DNA from: Raphanus sativus
Lineage: Eukaryota; Streptophyta; Magnoliopsida; Brassicales; Brassicaceae
Direction of reading: 5' to 3'
NCBI RefSeq assembly: GCF_000801105.2
Contig: NC_079515.1
Span: 19,243,407-19,307,406 of the forward strand
Length of the DNA stretch: 64,000 nt
Both the position numbers and the translations under genes were made by a program. The notes under the pieces were generated by a model. That model did no database searches, was not told the DNA's origin, and saw only the letters and a list, made by a program, of their open reading frames with translations. Within the stretch, counting starts at the first letter, position 1. Every line of letters begins with the position of its first letter. Of this stretch, positions 12,601 to 22,340 are shown piece by piece.

Positions 12601-13222
12601 CCAAGCTCTTATATCTTATGGCCTGTTTGGCCAGGCTATCACATTCTGTTTGGCTATCATGTTCATGTTTTTATAGTATGGTCATGGACCACACAGGGTG
12701 TGTATTCTCCCCCTCATGAACATGCTATAAATTTGTTTGTGTAAGGACACTAAACCATTATGCCATTTCGTGATGCTTGGGACAATTGAGCCTCGTGAGT
12801 TTCCCTTGTGTACATGTTTCACAACGTGAGATTTCTATGGGATAACTCTTTGTGCCTTTGTAATATTAAACTTTGCATCAAGTTTGGACTAGGATGGCTA
12901 ATCCGGTCATGCCATAAAGTGTTTAATTTCGTGGGTCAACCAATCTGGTTACCTAGGCCCTGAACCTTTATCATACTGATCCTTGGCATAGTCTAGATCA
13001 ATAGAGAATGCAGATATAGTCTCGACCATTTTCTATGGTCTTGGGCAATTTTCTGTTCTCATATATCTGAAGGAACTTTTGTTTCATTTGCCCATTGGTT
13101 CAATGCGGAAATCATTCATTTTTAAATCTTTTTAACTCAATGGGTCTTTTATTGGGTGTATATAATGCCTTGGCCGAGTGACTATACTCTTATTTACAAA
13201 CTCATATATACTCTTATCCATA

Positions 13223-13489
13223 TCATAGAATTTTGATGTCGAGATTTTTTTTTTTTTTTTTTTTTTTCAAGGCATCTGAAGTCTCATAATCCATCTGATC
13301 ATTTTCTTTTTCATGAGTTTCATACTCTATTTGATCAGTATGGTCATGATCCATATCATCTTCACCATCTCGGTAAGCCATGTTGGCTTCCGGATTTTTC
13401 TTCAAACTCTCTATGTAAAGCTCATACAAGTGCTTTGGAGTTTGGCAATTATTTGCCCAGTGATTACCCATACCACATTTGTGACACAA
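13223..13489 (-). pseudogene. Copia gag C-terminus with CCHC zinc knuckle
   Basis: The minus strand encodes CHKCGMGNHWANNC, a C-x2-C-x4-H-x4-C knuckle, followed by the typical QTPKHLYELY...SLK stretch of Brassicaceae Copia Gag and an acidic tail rich in D, H and E. A T26 tract (13243-13268) turns the end into polylysine. The zinc knuckle would bind element RNA during packaging. The N-terminal capsid part is lost at the 13503 breakpoint. Confidence 0.82.
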
Positions 13490-13503
13490 ATAAAATTTTA
13501 TTT

Positions 13504-13569
13504 AAGGTTTTAATGAGGCAACATGAAGCACACTATGAACTTTGAAACGGTTATGGCGTCCAAGGGGAG
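13504..13569 (+). mobile_element. Inverted 3'-end scrap of element 1 with polypurine tract
   Basis: The sequence 'taaggttttaatgaggcaac' marks an abrupt switch to plus-orientation element 1 sequence, ending in CAAGGGGAG before LTR copy 4. The junction lies inside the gag of element 2. Confidence 0.82.
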
Positions 13570-13844
13570 TGTTATAAACCATTGGATGGACGGACATAAC
13601 CGAACCGTACCAGACAGTACCGGGCGGACGTACCGGACAGACAATACCGAACCGGACCAGACGCATGAGGAAGAAAGGAAGACTTAGACTTTACCATATT
13701 TATGTTTTGTATTAGGATAATACTATTTCCATGTATTTCCTATTTTCTATTGGAAATATGATCTTTCCATTTATCTATTCCTTGTAACATGTATATATAT
13801 AGATGCCTATTGGCACACCAATAAGAAGTAGAAATACAAGTTTT
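13570..13844 (+). repeat. LTR copy 4, plus orientation, last bases missing
   Basis: TGTTATAAACC... to ...ACAAGTTTT; the final ACAACA is lost. It runs into a 25-bp piece of an oppositely oriented LTR (13852-13876, 'catctatatatatacatg...') and then straight into copy B of the duplicated flank. Confidence 0.88.
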
Positions 13845-13876
13845 GGCACACCATCTATATATATACATGTTACAAG

Positions 13877-14611
13877 AAATGCAAAAGTAATCTACACGTT
13901 TGATGAAATTATCATTTGCCATATTCGCTTCAGAAGTTTGGATTATTCACCAAAATGCTATTACTTCTTTTTTTTGAAAATACTTGTTTTACTCATCATA
14001 AATAAAATAGTTACATTAGGTTGAATCTATAACTTTTTAGAATCTAACATATAAATTATAAAAAATACATATTCAAAATTTATAGATCTATCTTTAAGAT
14101 AAAACCTTGTAATGAAAAACCTGCAAAAATAAAATAATTAGTGAGACAAAAAAAGAGAAATTGATATAAAGTTTGGTATTTTCAAATTCAAAAAGATAAG
14201 AGAGAGGTTGAATAATTTTATAGTGAAAAGATTACATTTTTTTGTAGCCTTTATAGAAGAAAAATTTAAAATAAATTATAATTAACTAAAATTTAATATA
14301 AATAAAAATATTAATTTTAAAAATATATTTTTAAATCTAAAATTTAAATAAAATCAAACCTAAACCAAATAAAAAGGTATATTGATTTTTTTTTCCTAAT
14401 CGGTGAAGATAAAATATAAAAATAATAATATCAAAATGTTAAATAAATTTTTAAAAATAAAATAATAGTATATTAAATTATTATTTATGTGTATGGTGTA
14501 GGAAAACTCCTAATTTTTCAACATATGCATTGACCTTATTGGTTTGGATATAATATATCAAGTAATGATTTCACTAGGAACAATTGTAGCTATTTCATAA
14601 AATAAGATCAT
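13877..14611. repeat. Duplicated non-TE flank, copy B
   Basis: Near-identical copy of 936-1671, offset about 12.94 kb, ending in the same ATCAT (14607-14611) before an LTR. See copy A. Confidence 0.9.
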
Positions 14612-14892
14612 TGTTGTAAAACTTGTATTTCTTCTTATTATTGATGTGCCAATAGGCATCTATATATATACATGTTACAAGGAATAGATAAATGGAAAGA
14701 TCCTATTTCCAATAGGAAATAGGAAATACATGGAAATAGTATTATCCTAATACAAAACATAAATATGGTAAAGTCTAAGTCTTCCTTTCTTCCTCATGCG
14801 TCTGGTCCGGTTCGGTATTGTATGTCCGGTACGTCCGCCCGGTACTGTCCGGTACGGTTCGGTTATGTCCGTCCATCCAATGGTTTATAACA
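14612..14892 (-). repeat. LTR copy 5
   Basis: 281 bp, minus orientation, with polypurine tract CTCCCCCTT complement at 14893-14901. Preceded by ATCAT. Confidence 0.92.
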
Positions 14893-16711
14893 CTCCCCCT
14901 TGGACGCCATAACCGTTTCAGAGTTCATAATGTGCTTCATGTTGCCTCATTAAAACCTTACCAGGAAAACCCAGTGGGACAAAACCTTGGTGAAGGAAAA
15001 AGAGTACAACACACACTACTCCCCCTGATGAATGCATCACTGAAGATGTCCGTGTAAGGACTTGTAAATATTGATTCAGTGAGCTTGGAGTGTCTGTGTT
15101 TCTTTCTCTTAGAATTTCGCAGAAGAACACTTGGACGTACTGTGCCTTATGTCGTCCAACTTATAATATGGTCGACCATTATGGTCCTTGACCAAAAACG
15201 TATGTCTCTTAGACTACTAACCACTTTACTTGGTCGGATCTCATCCATAAGTGTTTATGGATCGTCCTATAGTATGACCTGGTCGTTTATGGACAGTGAG
15301 ATATTTCTCTTAAGTACTATCGAAAATGTACTGAACTGGTCGATCCATATTGTGTCATAGACCTTGTCTATACACGTCCATAATTTTCTCATGAGTGTCT
15401 TAGATCATGACTTGATCAGTGATCATTACTACAATGAGTTTTACATACTCATTAGACTTTGGTTCTATAACCAAGTACACTCATCGGACCTTATTCTTGG
15501 CAATCAATCTTTCTTGCCATATGTACTATCCATACTGATAGTTGATACCTCAAAAGTCATACCACGTTTTAGGTTAACAAAATTAGTCATCTCTCATGGA
15601 TGATTCGGCTGGAAAGAAGCCGGACATAGTCTTTGATTTGGTATGGTCTTTGGCGTGAACCATAATGGTTCTCTTCGTCTTTTTGCTGTGACCATCTTAT
15701 ATCTTACTTAGGGCGTGCTGATCTCATACACATACCCACGACTATGGTCTCTGCTATGAGTTATTGCAGTCCTTATATACATAGTCTTAAGAATCAATCT
15801 TGTTTATACACACACACAACCTTTGATGGATGTCTAAGATGTTGTTGGTGTGTTGCTATCAAGCCTTTGCCGTAGAACATTGGGTCATAGACCACGACCA
15901 ATCACATGGTGATTGGTACTTCTCTCATACGGCTATATCTGTATATGCAGTCCCATGTCCTTAGTTTGTATGGACCTTTGCTAGGCGTGCCTATGGAGAT
16001 CTAGAAATAAACTGTATCAACCTCTCTTTAGGCTGGTTCCAAACACAAGGGATTTTGTACTTCTTATAAGTATGTATGGACTGAATTGGATTGTTCTTAG
16101 ACAGATCATTTACTTATACAGCTGCTTAATGATTCAGTCCATGAACAACTTAGGAACAATGATGTTCATTGAGAATTTCTTTTCTCATCTTTATGGTACC
16201 TTTATAATATTTGATCCAGTGATCCATATGCTTGCTTACTACGTTTTTATCTCTTACTTATGACCAGACCTTTGTCAATTTCAAATCTGAGTAGTAGCAT
16301 CCACCACATAGGAGTATATCTCCTTATAAACTGTTTTTCGGTCTCTGTGAGTAACCTTGTGTAATCAGCTATGTTCAAATGCTGTAAATAGGCACATGCA
16401 CGTCTTAGACCACGTGACCATGTCCTTATCTCACGGTTTACTTTCCTCACATGACCCATTCACTGGTTTTATCACTTGATGGCGTTTTATGGCCAATACG
16501 TTCATCTTTCTTTACTTTAAACCCCACGTCCATTTTATTCTTTGTGAGTACTCTCGTGGGTTTATGATCCTCGCATTATATCTTATACTCAAGTGTTGTA
16601 CTCTTTTTCCTTCACCAAGGTTTTGTCCCACTGGGTTTTCCTGGTAAGGTTTTAATGAGGCAACATGAAGCACATTATGAACTCTGAAACGGTTATGGCA
16701 TCCAAGGGGAG

Positions 16712-16992
16712 TGTTATAAACCATTGGATGGACGGACATAACCGAACCGTACCGGACAGTACCGGGCGGACGTACCGGACATACAATACCGAACCGGACC
16801 AGACGCATGAGGAAGAAAGGAAGAATTAGACTTTACCATATTTATGTTTTGTATTAGGATAATACTATTTCCATGTATTTCCTATTTCCTATTGGAAATA
16901 GGATCTTTCCATTTATCTATTCCTTGTAACATGTATATATATAGATGCCTATTGGCACATCAATAATAAGAAGAAATACAAGTTTTACAACA
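16712..16992 (+). repeat. LTR copy 6, facing the F-box gene
   Basis: 281 bp, plus orientation, preceded by CCAAGGGGAG (16702-16711) and followed by ATCAT. Its TATA-like box (around 16935) points toward the gene starting at 17373. Confidence 0.92.
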
Positions 16993-16997
16993 ATCAT

Positions 16998-17372
16998 TAC
17001 GGTATTACACTAGGAAATAGTCAAATTATGTTTCTAAAAATAGATAATACAAAATATATATAGAATATACACTATCCTTAAGATAATTTCCCTAATATTG
17101 ATGAACATGAACATTCCACTATTCAAAAATCAAATCAAATCATATCAAATTAAATGAGAAACTGTCCATTAAACGAGCTAGGTTCCAAATTTTGATTTTC
17201 TAAACAAAAGAGAGTGGGAACATCGATTGTTCTTCCGTCATCTCTCACTATGTCTCTTTATAGTTTTCTTTTCGAGTTGATTTTGTGAACTTTATCAAAG
17301 CCTAAGTTTGTGCCTCTTCTCTTCTCTCTATACTCTTTTCTTTTTTCTTCTCTACCCAACATTGTTTTTTCA
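16998..17372 (+). promoter_or_regulatory. Upstream region and 5' leader of the F-box gene
   Basis: AT-rich to about 17220, then a pyrimidine-rich leader ('ttctcttctctctatactc', 17315-17335) typical of plant 5' UTRs. The only TATA-like word near the leader is 'ctttatag' (about 17256). The LTR at 16712-16992 lies about 380 bp upstream of the ATG in the same orientation. Confidence 0.4.
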
Positions 17373-18590
17373 ATGGTGAGACTGGTGTTGAACTTGAAGA
17401 GAGAGAAGTGGCAACCGAGGCTCCAAAATACCAAGAGGCAGATTTTACACCGATTTTTAGCAATATCTGGCAGAGTTTGTAGTTTTCGTAGGAAACAAGA
17501 AAGCAGGGACATACAAACCCCTACATGTAGCGAAGCTACGCTTGCTGTTGTTGTTCAGCCAACATCATGTCTACCAAAGGATCTTGTAGAAGAGATACCA
17601 AATAAAAAAGAAAGGAGCAGAGAAAACACTAGTTGTAGTGTAACCACCACCACACTTGCTATTGAGATACCGGATGAGCTAGTAGAAGAGATTCTTCATC
17701 ACCTTCCAGTATATTATTTGGTAAGACTGAAATTAGTATCGAAGAAATGGAAATCACTGATTGAATCAAGGCATCTAGCAGAGAAACATACCCGTCTCCA
17801 TCAGAAAAAATACGGAGCCAAAAAAATCGTAGTTGAACGGTCGGGATCTGGAACCTTTCATGTCAGGTATTCTGCAAATCCCAGTGGAGTGGGAACAGGC
17901 ATTAGAGTCTCAAACAATCATCTTCGCCTTCCTGGATCTTGTAGTGGTTTGGTCTGCTTCTACGATTTGGTCTACGTTTATCTATTCAACCCTATGACAC
18001 GTGTACTCCGGACACTTCCTTCTCCTCGAGGTACCAAAGCTGCACTTATTCCTGCTGGAGAACTTTCGGTGGGATTCGGGAGAGATGCTGTGACAGGAAG
18101 CTACAAAGTGGTGGTTTTGTTTGGATCCGGTAATGATAACAGACTGAACTCAAAAGTTTTCGATCTGAGCACCAGCAAGTGGAGGCGGAGATACAAATCC
18201 GCTGGTCCAGTGTTGTCTCTTTCTTTCACTCTAATTAGCCTTGACGCAAACCCAGTCTTTGTAAACGGTTCGCTTTTCTGGTTGTTGGCACGTCACCATA
18301 CGGAGATACTAGTCATGGATCTTCACACTGAAAAGTTTCGTACGGTGTTGCTACCCAACGACATCCCTGTGTCCTTGGGTCTAATTTACATGTGGAATCT
18401 CAAGGACCGTCTCTTTGTCTCTGATTTAACACAATATTTGGATTCCGACCTGTGGGTTCTTGTGCAGGACGAGGTTACTGAAAAGTGGGAGAGAACTCGA
18501 TTTCACCCTGATGCTGACATTCCTCCGTTAACGTTGGATTCTGCTTGGTTTTCACAGTCCTTGGTTTCTCCGTACCAGTCAGAGACATAA
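17373..18590 (+). CDS. F-box protein with F-box-associated (FBA-type) C-terminal domain
   Basis: Single-exon gene, 405 codons from ATG 17373. An in-frame ATG at 17310 would add a hydrophobic 21-residue stretch inside the pyrimidine-rich leader, which I judge to be UTR. The F-box is at about residues 97-140 (IPDELVEEILHHLPVYYLVR ... SKKWKSLIESRHLAEKH); it binds SKP1 and recruits substrates to SCF ubiquitin ligases. The C-terminal part carries the plant F-box-associated motifs GSCSGLVCFY, LFNPMTRVLRTLPSP, VGFGRDAVTGSYKVV, VFDLSTSKW and VFVNGSLFWL. The stop is TAA at 18588. An odd basic N-terminus precedes the F-box and contains LPKDLVEEI, echoing the F-box start. This is a large, fast-evolving Brassicaceae family; the substrate is unknown. 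Confidence 0.9.
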   Translation: MVRLVLNLKREKWQPRLQNTKRQILHRFLAISGRVCSFRRKQESRDIQTPTCSEATLAVVVQPTSCLPKDLVEEIPNKKERSRENTSCSVTTTTLAIEIPDELVEEILHHLPVYYLVRLKLVSKKWKSLIESRHLAEKHTRLHQKKYGAKKIVVERSGSGTFHVRYSANPSGVGTGIRVSNNHLRLPGSCSGLVCFYDLVYVYLFNPMTRVLRTLPSPRGTKAALIPAGELSVGFGRDAVTGSYKVVVLFGSGNDNRLNSKVFDLSTSKWRRRYKSAGPVLSLSFTLISLDANPVFVNGSLFWLLARHHTEILVMDLHTEKFRTVLLPNDIPVSLGLIYMWNLKDRLFVSDLTQYLDSDLWVLVQDEVTEKWERTRFHPDADIPPLTLDSAWFSQSLVSPYQSET

Positions 18591-18883
18591 TACCTGAGTT
18601 CTATGAGTTTCTATGAGTCACCCGTTTCAAGATTTGTTTTCAACTAAGCATTTGTCTCTTGGTGTTCTTCACCTCCACTCTCACAAATCTACTTTTTCTT
18701 ACACAAGTAGTCAATGGAGAAAATGAGCTATGATCAATCGCTCACCAAAGACAGTAGGTATATGTCAACCTTGTCAATCCACTTACAATTGGAAACAATC
18801 CACCAATACATTGTATGATTATTCACACCAAAAAGGAGACAAATCCAAGGGAAAATATATGAGACTCTCTGCAGGAATAGACT
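18591..18883. other. 3' region of the F-box gene
   Basis: Presumed 3' UTR and intergenic DNA. No clear polyadenylation hexamer and no other gene seen. Confidence 0.4.
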
Positions 18884-19200
18884 AGCATAGTATGCAACAA
18901 AAACATGCCAAACTCCTGCATGAAAATCTCAACCGCTCACCCTTATGCACACAGCATAGTACCAAACATGTCAACTCATACGTAAAAAGTTCAAAAGCAA
19001 ACTCTTACATATAAATCATAGTACCAAACACGTAGATTCCTGCATAAAGCTCTAAAGGAAACTCTTACACAGGAAACCTAGTACCAACCATGCCATTCCT
19101 GTCGTAAAAGTCTTAAAAATCAGCTCTTATACAGTAAGCATAGTACAAGATGTGCCAAAATCCTATTTAGGAACCACCCAAAACAAATGCTTACCCAGCC
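18884..19200. repeat. Degenerate minisatellite, about 62 bp x 5
   Basis: The word CATAGTACCAAAC(A/C)(T/C)G recurs with variations at 18886, 18955, 19017, 19077 and 19139 (spacings 69, 62, 60, 62). Each is followed by a 'cctgcat/gtaaaa...ctcttac' block. Units differ from each other clearly, so the array is old. Confidence 0.75.
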
Positions 19201-19785
19201 GTAGGAAGCCGCAAAACTGGCCATTGAATCACCTCATCCGGTAGATTCACAGAAGAAGAGGAAAATGTACGGTGAAATATTTGTTATGAGAATGTGAACC
19301 TTTGCTTAAAAAGGCGTTGGTGCAAGGCCAGTTATGAAATTTCGTAGCTTGGTGGGGCCGAGGAGCGGGGCTAGCTCAGGCGACGGAGATACCACATTTG
19401 TGCACTTTGAAGAGAAGCGAGGGGCACAAAAAGCGTAAGAGGTCATAAGCCTTTTCAATTCTCAACAAAACCATGTTTTTAAGTATGTTGGATAAGTTTC
19501 AAAAAGTTACTTAGTAAGCAAGTTATTCATAAAGGAAATTTGAAAATAGATTTAGGATAAAGATAAGTTCCTAGATCATTGTGTAATAGGATAATTTAAA
19601 TTTTCTATTACCTATATAAGAGATCTAAAGTGTAAGATGTTCTAATAAGAAAAGATAAAAAAAAGTTAAGAACAGTTTTATACGTTTGGTTTCTTGGCTA
19701 TTTTACTCTCTGCAACTACAAGACAAGAGAGAGAGAAGATCTTTGTCTTTGTTTTGGTATTATATAATATATATACAAATCAGAG
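19201..19785 (+). promoter_or_regulatory. Upstream region of the USP-kinase gene
   Basis: 19320-19440 is a GC-richer patch (ggggccgaggagcggggc) that I do not recognise. A good TATA box, CCTATATAAGAGATC, sits at about 19611-19625. A purine-rich GAGAGA leader (19727-19738) follows before the ATG at 19786. Confidence 0.5.
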
Positions 19786-22175
19786 ATGATAGAGAAAAGC
19801 TCCGTCGAGGAAGGAGGAAGATTCGTCCATAAGATTCTCGTCGGTGTGAAGCTAGACGCACCAGAGTTACTTACTTGGACTCTGGCTAAAGTAGCCGAGC
19901 CAGGTGATACTGTTATGGCTATTTACATCGTTGGAAACGGTACACACTCTTTGTGTTCTGTTTTTATAATAATGCTTTGATCTTTTTATGTTCTGTAATA
20001 AAAAAAAAAGTTTCGATCTTCATCTTTTTTTTGTTTTGTGTGTGTGAGTAGAGATAGTTGATCGAGCAGGGAAGTCTTCGTCGCTGCTCTCCTTGGTGAA
20101 AACATTCGACTCTGTTCTCGACGTTTACGAAGGCTTCTGCAATCTAAAACAGGTGGATCTGAAGCTGAAGCTATGTCGTGGCAACTCAGCTCGAAAGATC
20201 ATAGCTAAAGAAGCCATGTCGTTTGGTGCATCGAAAGTCTTAGTTGGAGTCTCTAAAACTCACCACGCGATTCGTTCATCAGCGTCTGTTGCTAAGTACT
20301 TGGCCAAGAAGCTACCAAAGGATTGTTGGGTTCATGCCGTCAACAACGGTAAAACCGTGTTCCAGAGAGAATGGTCTCATCTTTCTAAAGGTTTGACCTC
20401 TTTTTTTTTTTTTTTCTTGATAAAGTTTCAGCACGTTCTTGTTTGTTGAGTGGTTTTAGTGGGTTTGGATTTGTGTCACAGGTAAGGAAGATGTAAGGAA
20501 GAACAATCTTTTGAATGTGCTTCAGAGATCTGTTACATTAAGTACCACCAAGAAGACGTCTTCTCCTGACAATAGTCCAAGAAAGCCACACGAGAAACTA
20601 GAGGGACTCTACGAGAGATTATCATCAGCTTGTCAGGTTTTCAAATACAAGGAACTTGTTTCAGCGACATCAAACTTCTCCGCTGGTTTGTTCTTCTCTC
20701 ATTTAAACCGAATGACAAATGTTTATAGGTTCTTAAAGCTTTGCTATGTAACTAAGAACATCAATATGGTTTTTCAGATAATTATTTAGGCCTAGGAGGC
20801 AGCAGCCGAGTTTTTAGAGGCTGTTTATCCAATGGAAGAGAGGTTGCTGTGAAGATCCTCAAGCAAACCGAAGATATCTTGAATGATTTCGTGGCTGAGA
20901 TCGAGATCATCACAACGTTACACCATAAAAACGTTATCTCCCTTCTAGGCTTTTGCTTTGAAGACAATAACTTGTTACTTGTATACAATTATCTCTCAAG
21001 AGGAAGTCTAGAAGACAACTTACACGGTACGTAAAGCCCTTAAGAGCAACTCGGAGATTCTATGTTTTATGATCATGGAATCTAAACAAATGTTTGGTCT
21101 AAAAAACAGGCGGCAAAAAAGATTCTATTGCCTTTCTTTGGAGCGAGAGGTTTAAAGTAGCTGTGGGAGTAGCAGAGGCATTAGACTATCTGCATAACAG
21201 TGCTTCACAACCTGTCATCCACAGAGATGTTAAGTCATCAAATATACTGTTATCTAATGATTTTGAGCCACAGGTAAACTACAAACTCTATTTTTTTTTT
21301 CATATATTATTAAGAAATGCTAAGAAGATTAATGATTTTTTTGTTACCAGCTTTCTGATTTTGGGCTGGCGAGGTGGGCGTCTATATCTACAACTCACAT
21401 TGTCTGCTCAGATGTGGCTGGAACCTTTGGGTATGTTTGTTTTATGAAAATTCTTGAAAATGTTTTTGGTGCTTAATCTTGTTTTTATTGATGCAGCTAC
21501 TTGGCTCCAGAGTACTTCATGTATGGTACGGTGAATGATAAGATAGATGTGTATGCATTTGGCGTTGTTCTACTTGAGCTTCTCTCTGGAAGAAAACCTA
21601 TTAGCAGTGGATGTCCAAAGGGACAAGAGAGTCTTGTCATGTGGGTAAGTGTTTGCTTTTTAGACTCGTTTAAAACCAAACCTTTTCTCTCTCTGCTCGT
21701 ATGTAATTAATGGTCATGAACAGGCTAAACCGATTCTAGACGGTGGAAAGTATTCTGAGTTATTAGACCCGAGTTTGAGGGATAACAACAATGGTGACCA
21801 GATGCAGAGGATGGCGTTAGCTGCTACTCTTTGTATTCGACGTAGTCCTCAAGCTAGACCAAAAATGAGCATTGTAAGTCATTTTTTCTTCTTCTTGTCA
21901 TAGCTCTGTGCAGCTGTCTTAACGAGTATGGATTGATGCAGGTCGTAAAGCTACTCAAAGGTGATGAGTACACGCTCAAATGGGCAATGCAACAAGTGAG
22001 TAGTTCCTCAGATGAGTCAGAGATGCTCAAGGATGAGAAATGTCAAAGATCTAACATGCAGTCACACCTTAAAGTAGCGCTTCTTGATGTTGAAGATGAC
22101 TCTCTCTCCATGGAAAGCTTTGACCAAGGCGTCTCTGTTGAGGATTATCTTAAAGGCAGAAACTCCATTGACTGA
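19786..22175 (+). CDS. USP-domain receptor-like cytoplasmic Ser/Thr kinase, nine exons
   Basis: Exons by GT-AG boundaries in consistent phase: 19786-19939, 20052-20390, 20482-20685, 20778-21026, 21110-21273, 21351-21430, 21497-21644, 21724-21873, 21942-22175; 573 codons. The N-terminus (about residues 10-140) is a universal-stress-protein/adenine-nucleotide alpha-hydrolase-like fold ([32 protein letters not shown]). A linker rich in S and P follows, then a complete kinase domain: glycine loop [17 protein letters not shown] lysine, HRDVKSSN catalytic loop, DFG, and YLAPEY. No signal peptide or membrane segment, so cytoplasmic; this architecture is known from RLCK class VI (At2g16750/At4g35030-like). 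It phosphorylates Ser/Thr, possibly under small-GTPase control as in that class (inference). All catalytic residues are present; probably functional. Confidence 0.93.
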
Positions 22176-22340
22176 AACAATTGTGTGTTTTTTGTATATA
22201 TATATTGGTCGGTGGTGGTTCTTTCTAGCATTCATTCCTCCACGTTCCGGGTTGTAGTTGTAGATTTCAATTGTTGATGATGTGTGTTGTAAACCAAGAT
22301 GATAATTTGTGCCCTTCCTGAAGTGAGTTTAAAAAAAAAA

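Larger units (their letters stand above)
9539..13503 (-). mobile_element. Related Copia element 2, minus-strand, truncated at its 5' side
   Basis: A second element of the same broad lineage but with a different, shorter LTR. Its 3' LTR is 9539-9686 (148 bp). The polypurine-like CCAAAAGGGAG and the same conserved 3' leader follow on the minus strand. The interior is homologous over long stretches to element 1, e.g. 11340-12870 with 3350-4960. Integrase motif LWHDRISHP is at about 12917-12892 and the CCHC end of gag at 13489. Its 5' LTR, leader and most of gag are missing because the sequence jumps at 13503 into an inverted copy of element 1's 3' end. It seems to have inserted right after CGTTATCA next to LTR copy 3. 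Confidence 0.82.
14612..16992. mobile_element. Retroelement derivative with inverted LTRs and 5-bp target duplication
   Basis: This 2381-bp unit starts with LTR copy 5 (14612-14892, minus orientation) and ends with LTR copy 6 (16712-16992, plus orientation). Its termini are therefore an inverted repeat of about 400 bp: LTR plus polypurine tract plus 3' leader, 14612-15011 against 16593-16992. ATCAT stands on both sides (14607-14611 and 16993-16997). The middle (14893-16595) is decayed Copia interior in minus orientation, collinear with 1953-3680 apart from a deletion near 15997 relative to 3050-3085. The orientation switch at 16593-16595 shows 3 bp of shared sequence (GTG). Confidence 0.85.

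Noticed and set aside
18884..19200. CRISPR-like array
   Set aside because: Units are diverged head-to-tail repeats without constant repeat and unique spacers, and this is a plant nuclear sequence.
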